Of a stretch of DNA of 64,000 bases, positions 18,705 to 27,014 are shown piece by piece. Position 1 is the first letter of the stretch, and each line of letters opens with the position of its first letter. This DNA is from Microbispora sp. H13382 (GTDB lineage Bacteria > Actinomycetota > Actinomycetes > Streptosporangiales > Streptosporangiaceae), in assembly GCF_014161445.1 (NCBI RefSeq), contig NZ_JABBXA010000020.1:1-64000 (forward strand). Reading direction: 5' to 3'. The position numbers and the translations under genes are program-made. The notes beneath the pieces are model-generated. The model saw only the letters and a list, made by a program, of their open reading frames with translations. It made no database searches and was not told where the DNA came from.

Positions 18705-20093
18705 GTGATGTCGCTCAGGACGCGCCTGCTCGCCGGGCTGCTCGGGGTGAGCGCGGTCCTGCTCGTCGTGCTCTCCGTCGTCAGCGTCGTCGTCCTGCGC
18801 GGGCACCTGCGTACGCGCCTGGAGGGGCAGGTGGTGGCGGCGACCGTCACCGCCGCACGCCGGGTGGTCGTGGGGGACCCGCTCGCGCAGGCGCTGACCG
18901 GCTCCACCTACGCCGTCGCCGCCTACGACCTCACCGACGGCCGGGCCCATCTGGTGAGCGGCGACGCCGCCGACGCCGCGGCCGTGCCCGACCTGGCCGA
19001 GAGGCTCGGCGAGGACAACCTGCTGGCGTACGCGGCGCAGGGCCGCACCTTCGACCTCGACCCGAGTGGCGGCCACGACCTGATCGCGGCCGTGGCGATG
19101 TCGCCGAGCGGTCTGCGGCTGGTGGTCGTCGCGGTGCCTCTGGACGCGGTCGACGATCCGGTGCGCCACCTTCTGATCAGCGAACTGGCGACCGGCGGGG
19201 CGCTGATCCTGCTGCTGGCTGCAGGCGGCCGGCTGCTGATCGCCGGCGGCCTGGCGCCCCTCGGCAAGATGGCGCGGACCGCGCATCTCGTGGCCGAGCG
19301 AGGCGACCTGTCGGCCCGGATGCCGGAGGGTCCTTCCGAGGTCGGCAGGCTCGGCGCGGCGATCAACCTCATGCTCGACCGGATCGCCGGCGCCTTCCGC
19401 GACCGCCAGGCGTCGGAGGACCGCGTGCGCCGGTTCGCCGCCGACGCCTCCCACGAGCTGCGCACTCCGCTGTCGACCATCTCGGGCTACGCGGAGCTCA
19501 ACCGGGCCGGGGCGATCCCGCCCGAGGACCTGCCCAAGATCATGGGACGGATCGAGGCCGAGGCCGACCGCATGGGCCGTCTGGTGGGCGAGATGCTGGA
19601 GCTCGCGCGGCTCGACCGCGGCGCCGCCCTCGCGTTGAGCGAGACCGACCTCGCCGAGATGGCCCGCGAGGTGGCCGCCGACTCGGCCGCCCTCGATCCC
19701 GCGTATCCCGTGACGGTGGAGGCCCCGATCTCCCTGGTCGCGATCGTGGACGAGGCCAGGGTCCGCCAGGTGCTCGTCAACCTGCTCGGCAACGTGCGGG
19801 CGCACACCCCCGAGGGCACGAAGGCCACCGTACGGCTGACGCGCGTCCGGGACTCGGTGACGATCGAGGTGCGCGACACCGGCCCGGGTATGAGCCCGGA
19901 GCAGGCGGAACGCGCCTTCGACCGGTTCCAGCGGGGGGAGGATCACCTGTCCGGCGGTGCGGGGCTCGGCCTGTCGATCGTGAAGGCCATCGTGGAGGCG
20001 CACGGCGGGCGGTGCCGGATCGACTCCTCTCCCGGCGGGGGCACCTCCGTACACATCGGGCTTCCGGCGGTGCAAGAGGCTACTGGCGGGTAG
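18705..20093 (+). CDS. Sensor histidine kinase
   Basis: 462 residues. Two membrane helices (about 9-32 and 165-185) flank an extracytoplasmic sensor domain of about 130 residues, then HAMP (LVAERGDLSARMPEG), the HisKA box FAADASHELRTPLSTISGY with the phospho-His near residue 250, and an HATPase domain with N-box VLVNLLGNVRAHT, G1 DTGPGMSPEQ and G2 GGAGLGLSIVKAI. The first codon is GTG followed directly by ATG (18708); either may be used. Paired with the response regulator upstream. Confidence 0.94.
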   Translation: MMSLRTRLLAGLLGVSAVLLVVLSVVSVVVLRGHLRTRLEGQVVAATVTAARRVVVGDPLAQALTGSTYAVAAYDLTDGRAHLVSGDAADAAAVPDLAERLGEDNLLAYAAQGRTFDLDPSGGHDLIAAVAMSPSGLRLVVVAVPLDAVDDPVRHLLISELATGGALILLLAAGGRLLIAGGLAPLGKMARTAHLVAERGDLSARMPEGPSEVGRLGAAINLMLDRIAGAFRDRQASEDRVRRFAADASHELRTPLSTISGYAELNRAGAIPPEDLPKIMGRIEAEADRMGRLVGEMLELARLDRGAALALSETDLAEMAREVAADSAALDPAYPVTVEAPISLVAIVDEARVRQVLVNLLGNVRAHTPEGTKATVRLTRVRDSVTIEVRDTGPGMSPEQAERAFDRFQRGEDHLSGGAGLGLSIVKAIVEAHGGRCRIDSSPGGGTSVHIGLPAVQEATGG

Positions 20094-20133
20094 GTAACGA
20101 GTACAGCTCGTTTCACCGCCGAGGAGGTCGAGG

Positions 20134-22011
20134 ATGACGACCGATTACGCCAAGGCCAGGGAGGTGGCCGAGCAGGCGCGCGAGACGGAATGGACCCGCC
20201 CGAGCTTCGGCAGGCAGCTCTTCCTCGGGAACTTCCGGCTGGACCTCGTGCATCCCGCACCCCGCCTGACCGAAGAGGAGATCAAGAAGGGGGACGACTT
20301 CCTGCGCGCCCTGCGGGCGTTCCTGCAGGAGAAGGTCGACCCCGCGCTCATCGAGCGCACCGCCGTGATTCCCGACGAAGTGATCAAGGGCCTGGCGGCG
20401 ATCGGCGCGTTCGGCATGACCATCGAGGAGGAGTACGGCGGGCTGGGTCTGAGCCACCTGTACTACTGCCGTGCGCTGGAACTCGTGACGTCCTGCTCCC
20501 CCGCGCTCAGCGCGCTGCTGTCGGCCCACCAGTCCATCGGGGTTCCGCAGCCGCTGCGGCTGTTCGGCACCCCCGAGCAGAAGCGCCGGTTCCTGCCCCG
20601 CTGCGCCCGCGGCGAGATCTCGGCGTTCCTGCTCACCGAGCCGGACGTCGGGTCCGACCCCGCCCGGCTGTCGACGATCGCCGTGCGCGACGGCGACGCG
20701 TACGTCATCAACGGCGTCAAGCTGTGGACGACCAACGGCGTGGTGGCCGATCTGCTGGTCGTGATGGCCAGGACCGGAGCCAAGATCTCGGCCTTCGTGG
20801 TCGAGGCCGACTCTCCCGGCATCACCGTCGAGCAGCGCAACCAGTTCATGGGACTGCGCGGGATCGAGAACGGCGTCACCCGCTTCCACCAGGTGCGCGT
20901 GCCGGTGGAGAACCTGATCGGCCGCGAGGGCCAGGGCTTGAAGATCGCCTTGACCACGCTCAACACCGGACGTCTCTCACTGCCCGCCACCTGCGTCGGC
21001 GCGGCGAAGTGGGCGACGAAGATCGCCCGCGAGTGGGGGCGCGAGCGGGTCCAGTGGGGCCGGCCGGTCGGTCAGCACGAGGCGGTGGCCCGCAAGGTCG
21101 CCTTCATCGCCGCCACCACGTACGCGCTGGAGTCGGTGGTGGACCTCGCCGGCCGGATGGCCGACGACGAGCGCAACGACATCCGCATCGAGGCCGCGCT
21201 GGCCAAGCTGTACGGCTCGGAGATGGCCTGGCGGCTGATGGACGAGCTCGTGCAGATGAGAGGCGGGCGCGGTTACGAGACCGCCGAGTCGCTGCACGCC
21301 CGCGGGGAGCGCGGCGTGCCGGTCGAGCAGATGCTGCGGGACATGCGGATCAACCGCATCTTCGAGGGCTCGACCGAGATCATGCACCTGCTCATCGCCC
21401 GCGAGGCGGTGGACGCGCACCTGTCGGTCGCGGGCGAGCTCGTCGATCCGAAGGCCGGCCTGCGGGCCAAGGGGCGGGCGGCCACCCGGGCCGGCGCCTT
21501 CTACGCCAGGTGGCTGCCGAGCCTGGTGACCGGGCCCGGCCAGGTGCCCACGTCGTACGCCGAGTTCGGCCCGCTGGCCCAGCACCTGCGGTACGTCGAG
21601 CGGACCAGCCGCAAGCTCGCCAGGTCGACGTTCTACGGCATGTCCCGCTGGCAGGCGCGGCTGGAGCACAAGCAGGGGTTCCTGTCGCGGATCGTCGACA
21701 TCGGCGCCGAACTGTTCGCCATCACCGCGGTCTGCGTGCGCGCCCAGGAGGAGTCGGCCGAGTTCGGGCGCAAGCCGTACGAACTCGCGGACACCTTCTG
21801 CCACCAGGCCAGGCAGCGGGCCGAGGCGCTGTTCGACCGGCTGTGGGACAACACCGACGCCCGCGACGTACGGCTGGCCCGCCGGGTGCTCGACGGGCGG
21901 TACGAGTTCCTGGAGGAGGGCATCGTCGACCCGTCGATGGAGGGCCCGTGGATCGCCGCGCAGCGCACCGGACCGTCGATGTTCGAGGACGTCCACCGGC
22001 GCATCGGCTGA
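20134..22011 (+). CDS. Acyl-CoA dehydrogenase family protein (long, 625 residues)
   Basis: 625 residues, longer than the usual 380-400 because of a C-terminal extension of about 200 residues, as in very-long-chain or FadE-type dehydrogenases. Core motifs are present: FLLTEPDVGSDPARL, LWTTNGVVADLLVVMA, and in the C-terminal helical domain MRGGRGYETAESL and INRIFEGSTEIMHLLIAREA. The enzyme would oxidise an acyl-CoA at C2-C3 with FAD. A GAGGAGG sequence precedes the ATG at 20134. It stands alone, ended by a strong hairpin; no operator palindrome was seen upstream. Confidence 0.92.
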   Translation: MTTDYAKAREVAEQARETEWTRPSFGRQLFLGNFRLDLVHPAPRLTEEEIKKGDDFLRALRAFLQEKVDPALIERTAVIPDEVIKGLAAIGAFGMTIEEEYGGLGLSHLYYCRALELVTSCSPALSALLSAHQSIGVPQPLRLFGTPEQKRRFLPRCARGEISAFLLTEPDVGSDPARLSTIAVRDGDAYVINGVKLWTTNGVVADLLVVMARTGAKISAFVVEADSPGITVEQRNQFMGLRGIENGVTRFHQVRVPVENLIGREGQGLKIALTTLNTGRLSLPATCVGAAKWATKIAREWGRERVQWGRPVGQHEAVARKVAFIAATTYALESVVDLAGRMADDERNDIRIEAALAKLYGSEMAWRLMDELVQMRGGRGYETAESLHARGERGVPVEQMLRDMRINRIFEGSTEIMHLLIAREAVDAHLSVAGELVDPKAGLRAKGRAATRAGAFYARWLPSLVTGPGQVPTSYAEFGPLAQHLRYVERTSRKLARSTFYGMSRWQARLEHKQGFLSRIVDIGAELFAITAVCVRAQEESAEFGRKPYELADTFCHQARQRAEALFDRLWDNTDARDVRLARRVLDGRYEFLEEGIVDPSMEGPWIAAQRTGPSMFEDVHRRIG

Positions 22012-22020
22012 CGGAAACGG

Positions 22021-22057
22021 CACGGCCCCGCCCCCGGCATGCGGGGGCGGGGCCGTG
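22021..22057. terminator. Bidirectional terminator hairpin
   Basis: Perfect 15-base-pair arms (22021-22035 and 22043-22057) with a 7-base loop lie between the convergent acyl-CoA dehydrogenase and the small secreted peptide gene. Confidence 0.88.
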
Positions 22058-22070
22058 GTGCGAGGTGGGA

Positions 22071-22229
22071 TCAGACGTCGTAGCAGTACATCCAGCCGTA
22101 GCCCGAGATGTAGCAGCGGTACCAGCCCTCGGGAGCCTTCGCGTGGGCCGGGGCGGACAGAACACCGAAGGTGGTGACGGCGACGGCGGTGGTGGCGAGG
22201 ACGGCCGCGGCGCGCTTGAGCGACTTCAC
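22071..22229 (-). CDS. Small secreted aromatic/Cys peptide
   Basis: 52 codons from a GTG at 22229, preceded by AGGAG. A clear Sec signal peptide (VKSLKRAAAVLATTAVAVTT by its start) ends with APAHA, leaving a mature peptide of about 22 residues, KAPEGWYRCYISGYGWMYCY plus DV. It has two Cys, two Trp and five Tyr, enough for one disulfide and a compact aromatic hairpin. No family is recognised. The longer frame reaching 22286 is rejected because the AGGAG site fixes the GTG. Confidence 0.7.
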   Translation of the reverse strand: MKSLKRAAAVLATTAVAVTTFGVLSAPAHAKAPEGWYRCYISGYGWMYCYDV

Positions 22230-22519
22230 TGGGATCTCCTGTGCGGGGAACGTTTCTTTGACGTGTTCGAGTACACAGGAACCCACTTGGCGGGATCTGG
22301 TGGGCGACTTGGAGGCTACTTGCGCGGTTCAGAGGCGGGAAAACCCTTTGTCCCGCGATGCGGGGGCTTGTTACTGTCACCCGCATGTGGATTCTCTACG
22401 GCGACCGCTGATCAGCCTCTGAGCCGCTGATCCGCTCAGCTTTCCGGCCCTGTCCATCCGACGCGGCAGCTGAGTGACGGCACCTGGTGCCGCGTTCCCG
22501 ACGTACAAGGAGATCCCGT

Positions 22520-22669
22520 ATGCGTACCCGCGCGTCCAGCAAGGGCGGCAAGCAGCAGAACCCGCGCACGCCGCAGCCCCAGCGTTCCTTCCCGCCGCCG
22601 CCGCGTCAGATCCCGGCCCCGCCCATGCGGCCGGTACGGCAGCCGCGGCGGCTGCCGCGGGCCAAGTAG
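22520..22669 (+). CDS. Small basic proline-rich protein (49 residues)
   Basis: 49 residues starting MRTRASSKGGKQQN behind an AAGGAGATCCCGT ribosome-binding region, which is among the strongest in the window. Composition is about 22% Arg/Lys and 25% Pro, with PPPP and repeated PR/RP; likely disordered and nucleic-acid or ribosome associated, but no function is known. A hairpin terminator follows 19 bases after the stop, which supports it as a real gene. It diverges from the secreted peptide gene. Confidence 0.6.
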   Translation: MRTRASSKGGKQQNPRTPQPQRSFPPPPRQIPAPPMRPVRQPRRLPRAK

Positions 22670-22687
22670 CCCCGTCAGGACAGAGAA

Positions 22688-22718
22688 AGGGCACCCCGGC
22701 GCTCGACCGGGGTGCCCT
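22688..22718. terminator. Terminator between small basic protein and thiolase
   Basis: 12-base-pair hairpin AGGGCACCCCGG / CCGGGGTGCCCT with a 7-base loop, preceded by AAA and followed by TCGTCG, in the convergent gap; it can serve both genes. Confidence 0.85.
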
Positions 22719-22730
22719 TCGTCGTGAGCG

Positions 22731-23876
22731 TCAGAGGCGCTCGATGATCGTGACGTTGGCCTGGCCGCCGCCCTCGCACATCGTCTGCAGGCCGTACCGC
22801 CCACCGGTGCGCTCGAGCTCGTGCAGCAGCTTGGTCATGAGGATCGCGCCGGTGCCGCCCAGCGGGTGCCCCAGCGCGATCGCGCCGCCGTTGGGGTTGG
22901 TGCGGGCCGGGTCGGCCCCGATCTCCTTGAGCCAGGCCAGGGGGACCGGGGCGAACGCCTCGTTGATCTCGATGACGTCGATGTCCTCGATCGTGAGCCC
23001 GGCCTTGGCCAGCGCCTTGCGGGTGGCCGGGATCGGCGCCGTCAGCATGTAGACGGGGTCGTCGCCGACCAGCGTCAGCGTGACGATCCGGGCGCGCGGG
23101 GTCAGGCCGTGGTCACGCACCGCCTGCTCCGAGGCGATGAGCAGCGCGCCGGAGCCGTCGGAGATCTGCGAGGAGGTGGCCGCGGTGATCCGGCCGCCCT
23201 CACGCAGGGTCTTGAGCTCGGCCATCTTCTCGAGCGTGGTGTCGGGCCGCGGGCCCTCGTCGTCGCTCACGCCGTTGACGGGGGCGATCTGCTCCTTGAA
23301 GTGGCCGTTGGCGATCGCCTTCGCGGCCCGCTGGTGGCTCTCGTAGGCGAAGACCTCCAGGTCCTGCCGAGTGAAGCCCCACTTCTCACACATCAGCTCC
23401 GCGCCGCGGAACTGGGAGATCTCCTGCTTGCCGTACCGCTCGACCCACTTGTCGCCGAACGGGAACGGCATGCCCTTCTCCAGCGCCGCCGTGATGCTCG
23501 ATCCCATCGGGACGATGGACATCGACTCGACACCGGCCGCCACGACGAGGTCCTGCGTGCCCGACAGCACTCCCTGCGCGGCGAAGTGGATCGCCTGCTG
23601 CGACGAGCCGCACTGCCGGTCGATGGTGACTCCGGCCACGGTCTCCGGAAGGCCCGCACTGAGCCACGCGTTGCGCGCGATGTCCATGGACTGCGGGCCG
23701 AACTGCATCACGCAGCCCATGATCACGTCGTCCACGGCGGCGGGGTCGACGCCGGTGCGCTCCACGAGCGCGGAGAGAGTGTGGGCGGCCAGGTCGACCG
23801 GGTGGACCGTGGAGAGCCCGCCCTTCTTCTTGCCGACCGGCGAGCGGACCGCCCCGACGATGTACGCCTCTGCCAC
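22731..23876 (-). CDS. fadA: Acetyl-CoA C-acyltransferase (thiolase)
   Basis: 381 residues, complete thiolase. The nucleophilic Cys is in TIDRQCGSSQQAIHFAA (about residue 89), the second site His in NPNGGAIALGHPLG, and the C-terminal catalytic Cys in GLQTMCEGGGQANVTI. It would cleave 3-ketoacyl-CoA in beta-oxidation or run the reverse condensation. Substrate range is unknown. Monocistronic, with an inverted repeat 16-34 bases ahead of the start that probably serves as operator. Confidence 0.93.
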   Translation of the reverse strand: MAEAYIVGAVRSPVGKKKGGLSTVHPVDLAAHTLSALVERTGVDPAAVDDVIMGCVMQFGPQSMDIARNAWLSAGLPETVAGVTIDRQCGSSQQAIHFAAQGVLSGTQDLVVAAGVESMSIVPMGSSITAALEKGMPFPFGDKWVERYGKQEISQFRGAELMCEKWGFTRQDLEVFAYESHQRAAKAIANGHFKEQIAPVNGVSDDEGPRPDTTLEKMAELKTLREGGRITAATSSQISDGSGALLIASEQAVRDHGLTPRARIVTLTLVGDDPVYMLTAPIPATRKALAKAGLTIEDIDVIEINEAFAPVPLAWLKEIGADPARTNPNGGAIALGHPLGGTGAILMTKLLHELERTGGRYGLQTMCEGGGQANVTIIERL

Positions 23877-23891
23877 AGTGCCTCCATAAGA

Positions 23892-23910
23892 AACCGAGCA
23901 TTGTTCGGTT
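23892..23910 (-). promoter_or_regulatory. Inverted repeat (putative TetR-type operator) of the thiolase
   Basis: AACCGA (23892-23897), 7 bases, TCGGTT (23905-23910): a perfect 6-base-pair palindrome immediately upstream of the thiolase start. Size and spacing fit TetR-family fatty-acid regulators. No regulator gene is adjacent. Confidence 0.5.
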
Positions 23911-23990
23911 AGTGAGAGGTTACATCAGAACTTTCGTCGGGGCGGGCGTCGGTACGGGCGCGGCTTATGGGCAGGGCTGATAGGCAGGGC

Positions 23991-24941
23991 TCAGGCGTAT
24001 CGTCCGGGTAGCACGTCGGCGGGCTCGCTGAGCTGGAATCCCCGGCTGTCGGCCGCGATCCCCCGGAGCCCGTTCGCGAGCGTCACCGCGACGGCCGCCC
24101 GCCCGACCAGATCCGCCCGCGCCTCGTCCTCACGCGTCGTTCCTCCGTCCACGGCGCCCTCGGCGTGGGTGTCCTCGGCGTGGGCGTCCTCAACGTGGGC
24201 GTCCTCAACGTGGGCGTCCGCATCGCCCGCCGTCTCCGCCGCGATCTCCACGCTTCCGGAGTCCTCGGCCTTCGTCTCCCCCGTACGGTCGACCGGCGAG
24301 ACCCGCGCGACGGCGATCTCCGTCAGGTACGGCCAGCGAGTGCGGGCGACGGGCGGGATGCGGTGCCCCTGCTCGACGGTGAGGACGAGCGCGTCGCCCG
24401 CGTAGACGTCGGCCACCCTGCCGCCGCGGACGGGGACGTGGACGACGCCGTCGACGAGTTCCCCCTCGGGCCACCGCTCGGCGTCCACGGCCTCGACGAG
24501 GCCCAGCAGCCCGCCCAGAACCGGCAGGATCTCCTCGGGCTCCGGCACGGCCGGCAGGAAGACCAGCGGGTCTCCGCCGTCCTCCGCGGGATCGAGCGGT
24601 TCGCCCTGGCAGAGCGACCAGCCGCCCAGGCGGTACGCGATTCCCTCGGCCAGGCTCTTGTCGAAGAAGTCGACGGGCAACGGGCCCTCGGCGGCGACCC
24701 GGCAGGCCCAGAGCCTGTCCTCGTCGGGCACGCCGAGCTTGGCGAGGATGTCTCCGGTCAGCTCGATGGGCGGCTGGACGCGCGATCCGCCCGCGATGAT
24801 GTCGTCGCCGTCGGTCGTCGCCTCGGGATCGGCGAGTTGCGCGACGGCCAGCAGTGTCTTCTGGTCCGGCCGAGCGGGCAGCAGCGCAGTTGGTCCCGTA
24901 CGCAGCCGGCCGGGGAGCAGGACTTTCGAGAACCAGCCCAC
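23991..24941 (-). CDS. Uncharacterised 316-residue protein with acidic His repeats
   Basis: Not recognised. No signal peptide or membrane segment is visible. The N-terminal 210 residues look globular (LTGDILAKLGVPDEDRLWACRVAAEGPLPVDFF, given by its ends) and are followed by an acidic low-complexity stretch with four EDAHV/EDAHA-like pentapeptides (about residues 240-262) and a C-terminal domain of about 45 residues. His-rich acidic repeats sometimes bind divalent metals; here that is only a possibility. It lies downstream of sortase gene 25021-25929 with a gap of about 80 bases. Confidence 0.65.
   Translation of the reverse strand: MGWFSKVLLPGRLRTGPTALLPARPDQKTLLAVAQLADPEATTDGDDIIAGGSRVQPPIELTGDILAKLGVPDEDRLWACRVAAEGPLPVDFFDKSLAEGIAYRLGGWSLCQGEPLDPAEDGGDPLVFLPAVPEPEEILPVLGGLLGLVEAVDAERWPEGELVDGVVHVPVRGGRVADVYAGDALVLTVEQGHRIPPVARTRWPYLTEIAVARVSPVDRTGETKAEDSGSVEIAAETAGDADAHVEDAHVEDAHAEDTHAEGAVDGGTTREDEARADLVGRAAVAVTLANGLRGIAADSRGFQLSEPADVLPGRYA
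24161..24220. repeat. Four 15-base tandem repeats inside the 316-residue protein gene
   Basis: Units with the core CGTGGGCGTCC start at 24161, 24176, 24191 and 24206 and differ at a few bases; on the minus strand they encode the EDAHV-type pentapeptides. In frame, so copy-number change would keep the gene open. Confidence 0.85.
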
Positions 24942-25020
24942 AGGCCCTCCTCATGATCGGTCGAAGAGACCATAGCCCCGACGGCCGCCGATCACGAGCC
25001 CTTCCGGCGAGGTGCCCGAT

Positions 25021-25929
25021 TCAGGACCTCGACTTCGCGAGACGCGTGCCGGTCATCGTGGCGTAGACGATGACGTTGTCGAAGTAGTGGCCGGTCGAAT
25101 GGTTGTACTTGCCACCGCAGGTGATCAGTCGCAGCTCGGCGTTGTCGGCGTGGCCGTACACCCGGTTGGTGGGGAACGTCTGCTTGTTCGCCTGCTCGAT
25201 GCCGCCCACGGTGAAGATGGCCACGGTTCCGTCGAGGCGGTACACCTCGATCTTGTCGCCGTACGCCAGTTCGGGCACGCGGCCGAAGACGGCGCTGCGC
25301 GTGGTCGTGTCCTTGTGGCCGAGCATGACGGCCGGGCCCGCCTCCCCCGCTGTCGGGCCGCCGCGATACCAGCCGACCAGGTTCGGGTCGCTGATCGGGG
25401 GCGTCTGGATCGCCCCGCTGCGGTCGAGACCGAGCGACTTGATCGGCGCGTTGACACCGATCTTGGGAATGACCAGGCGCTTGGGCGTGGACGGCTGCAT
25501 CGCCGGAGCCGCCGGGATGCCCGGCACCGGCGGCGGCGCGTCGGCGACCGCCTGCGTCAGCGGTTGCCCGCCGCCCGGCCCCACAGAGGGGGCGAGCCCG
25601 TTCTGCGGAGCCGCGAGCTTCAGCGTCTGACGGGTCGGCGCGGCGTACTCGTCGGGGTTGTTCACCATGATCACGACACCCACGATCACGACGACCAGGC
25701 CCACGACGGCCGCCGTGATCAGCAACCGCCGGATGGCCTGCGCGCCGTCGCCGGGAGGCTTGTCCTCCGGCGGCGGGGGCGCCGGCTGCGCGGGCTGCAC
25801 CTGGGGCAGCATGACCGGCTGGAAGACCGGCTGGCCGTAAACCGGCTGCGGGTAGCCCTGCCCGTCCGGCCCGGGAGGCATGCCGTACGGCTGGCCCGGC
25901 GGGTACTGTCCAGGAGGCGGGGTGGTCAT
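25021..25929 (-). CDS. Class F sortase (first of two)
   Basis: 302 residues: a Pro/Gly-rich cytoplasmic head (about 1-75), one membrane helix (about 88-110), a linker and a sortase domain (about 150-302) beginning VIPKIGVNAPI, with the catalytic His in VMLGHKDT and Cys in LRLITCGG. Sortases join secreted proteins to the cell envelope by transpeptidation. After the Cys, the usual place for the catalytic Arg reads NHSTGHYFDN without an Arg. The gene lies 9 bases after the substrate gene 25939-26859 in the same direction, so the pair is probably co-transcribed. Confidence 0.9.
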   Translation of the reverse strand: MTTPPPGQYPPGQPYGMPPGPDGQGYPQPVYGQPVFQPVMLPQVQPAQPAPPPPEDKPPGDGAQAIRRLLITAAVVGLVVVIVGVVIMVNNPDEYAAPTRQTLKLAAPQNGLAPSVGPGGGQPLTQAVADAPPPVPGIPAAPAMQPSTPKRLVIPKIGVNAPIKSLGLDRSGAIQTPPISDPNLVGWYRGGPTAGEAGPAVMLGHKDTTTRSAVFGRVPELAYGDKIEVYRLDGTVAIFTVGGIEQANKQTFPTNRVYGHADNAELRLITCGGKYNHSTGHYFDNVIVYATMTGTRLAKSRS

Positions 25930-25938
25930 GGGCTCGTC

Positions 25939-26859
25939 CTAGTGCCGCACCGGTCGGCGCCGGGTCCTGAGCACGAGGCCGCCGCCCGCCGCCGCCAGCA
26001 TCAGCGCGGTGCCGGTGAGGACGAAGAGACGGGCGTCGGGGCCCGCGTCGCCGCCGCCGCCGGTGGCCGCGCCACCCCCGGGCGTGTTCTCGATCTGGAC
26101 GGACTTCGTCTTCGTCTTGGACGGCGTGGGCGACGCGAAGACCGTCTCGTACACCGTCCGGGTGCCGCGCGGCGAGGGCGAGGCGCTCGCGGACGGGCTG
26201 GCGCTGGGGCTCGCACTCGGGCTCGCGCTGGGGGACGCCGAGGGGCTCGCCACCGCGATGGTCGCCGCCGCGGGCATCGTGTTGGCGCCCGTCGTCGCGA
26301 TGACGCAGTTGTAGAGCGTGGTGGGCGTCGTGGTGGTCGTGCCCGTGCCGGCGGGCGCGATCATATTGATCTTGAAGTCCTTCGCGGTCAGCACGACGGA
26401 GGTGGCCCCGGCCGACGGCGTGACGGTCAGCGTGGCCGTCGGAAGCGGCGGCATGGTCCCCGCGGCCTCGACGGCCGAGGTCAGGGCCGCGCCCGTGGGC
26501 GAGGGCGTGGACACGCCCGCGTTCATGCCGGCCGGCAGCGCCGACGCCGACACGCTCGGGTGCAACTGGATCGACGCGCCGCTCGCGATCTCCACCGGCA
26601 CGGGGAACGCCGAACCGGTGAGCGGCTGGATGTTCAGGGTCGCGGTGTACTGGGTGCCGGTTCCCGTCGAGGTGAGCGACACGGTGAAGTCGTGTGTGAC
26701 GGGCGTGCCGCCGGTGGTCGACGGAGTGCAGGTGTACGTCACGGTCTTCGTGTCGGCTCGCGCGCCGAGCGCGGTCAGGCCCAGGAGAAGGCCCGCGCTG
26801 ACCACTCCGGCCGCGGCGGCCCTCCCGGCGACACGGCCGCGCGCCTTTGACTTCAGCAC
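25939..26859 (-). CDS. Secreted sortase substrate with Ser/Pro stalk
   Basis: 306 residues. N-terminal signal peptide (to about residue 35), a beta-rich domain beginning VTYTCTP and ending in a second Cys (LYNCVIA), a SPSASP repeat stalk (about 203-230), then the C-terminal anchor: NTPGGGAATGGGG, a hydrophobic segment (LFVLTGTALMLAAAGGGLVL) and an RTRRR tail. The layout is that of an LPxTG protein but with a GGAATG-type motif. It lies directly upstream of sortase 25021-25929. The first domain resembles the others in the locus and possibly the actinobacterial DUF6801 type. Confidence 0.85.
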   Translation of the reverse strand: MLKSKARGRVAGRAAAAGVVSAGLLLGLTALGARADTKTVTYTCTPSTTGGTPVTHDFTVSLTSTGTGTQYTATLNIQPLTGSAFPVPVEIASGASIQLHPSVSASALPAGMNAGVSTPSPTGAALTSAVEAAGTMPPLPTATLTVTPSAGATSVVLTAKDFKINMIAPAGTGTTTTTPTTLYNCVIATTGANTMPAAATIAVASPSASPSASPSASPSASPSASASPSPRGTRTVYETVFASPTPSKTKTKSVQIENTPGGGAATGGGGDAGPDARLFVLTGTALMLAAAGGGLVLRTRRRPVRH

Positions 26860-27014
26860 TGACTTCTCTCCACTTCGATGCTCGCAGTCAACAGGCGTAC
26901 CAGCATGCCATCATACGGTCACGGTCAGGTAGAGATCTTACGGACAAAAACCCCAAGACGCCTCCAATTGCCTCTCCATTCTCCCGTTCGGACCATGTCC
27001 GCGTCAGGCGGACG

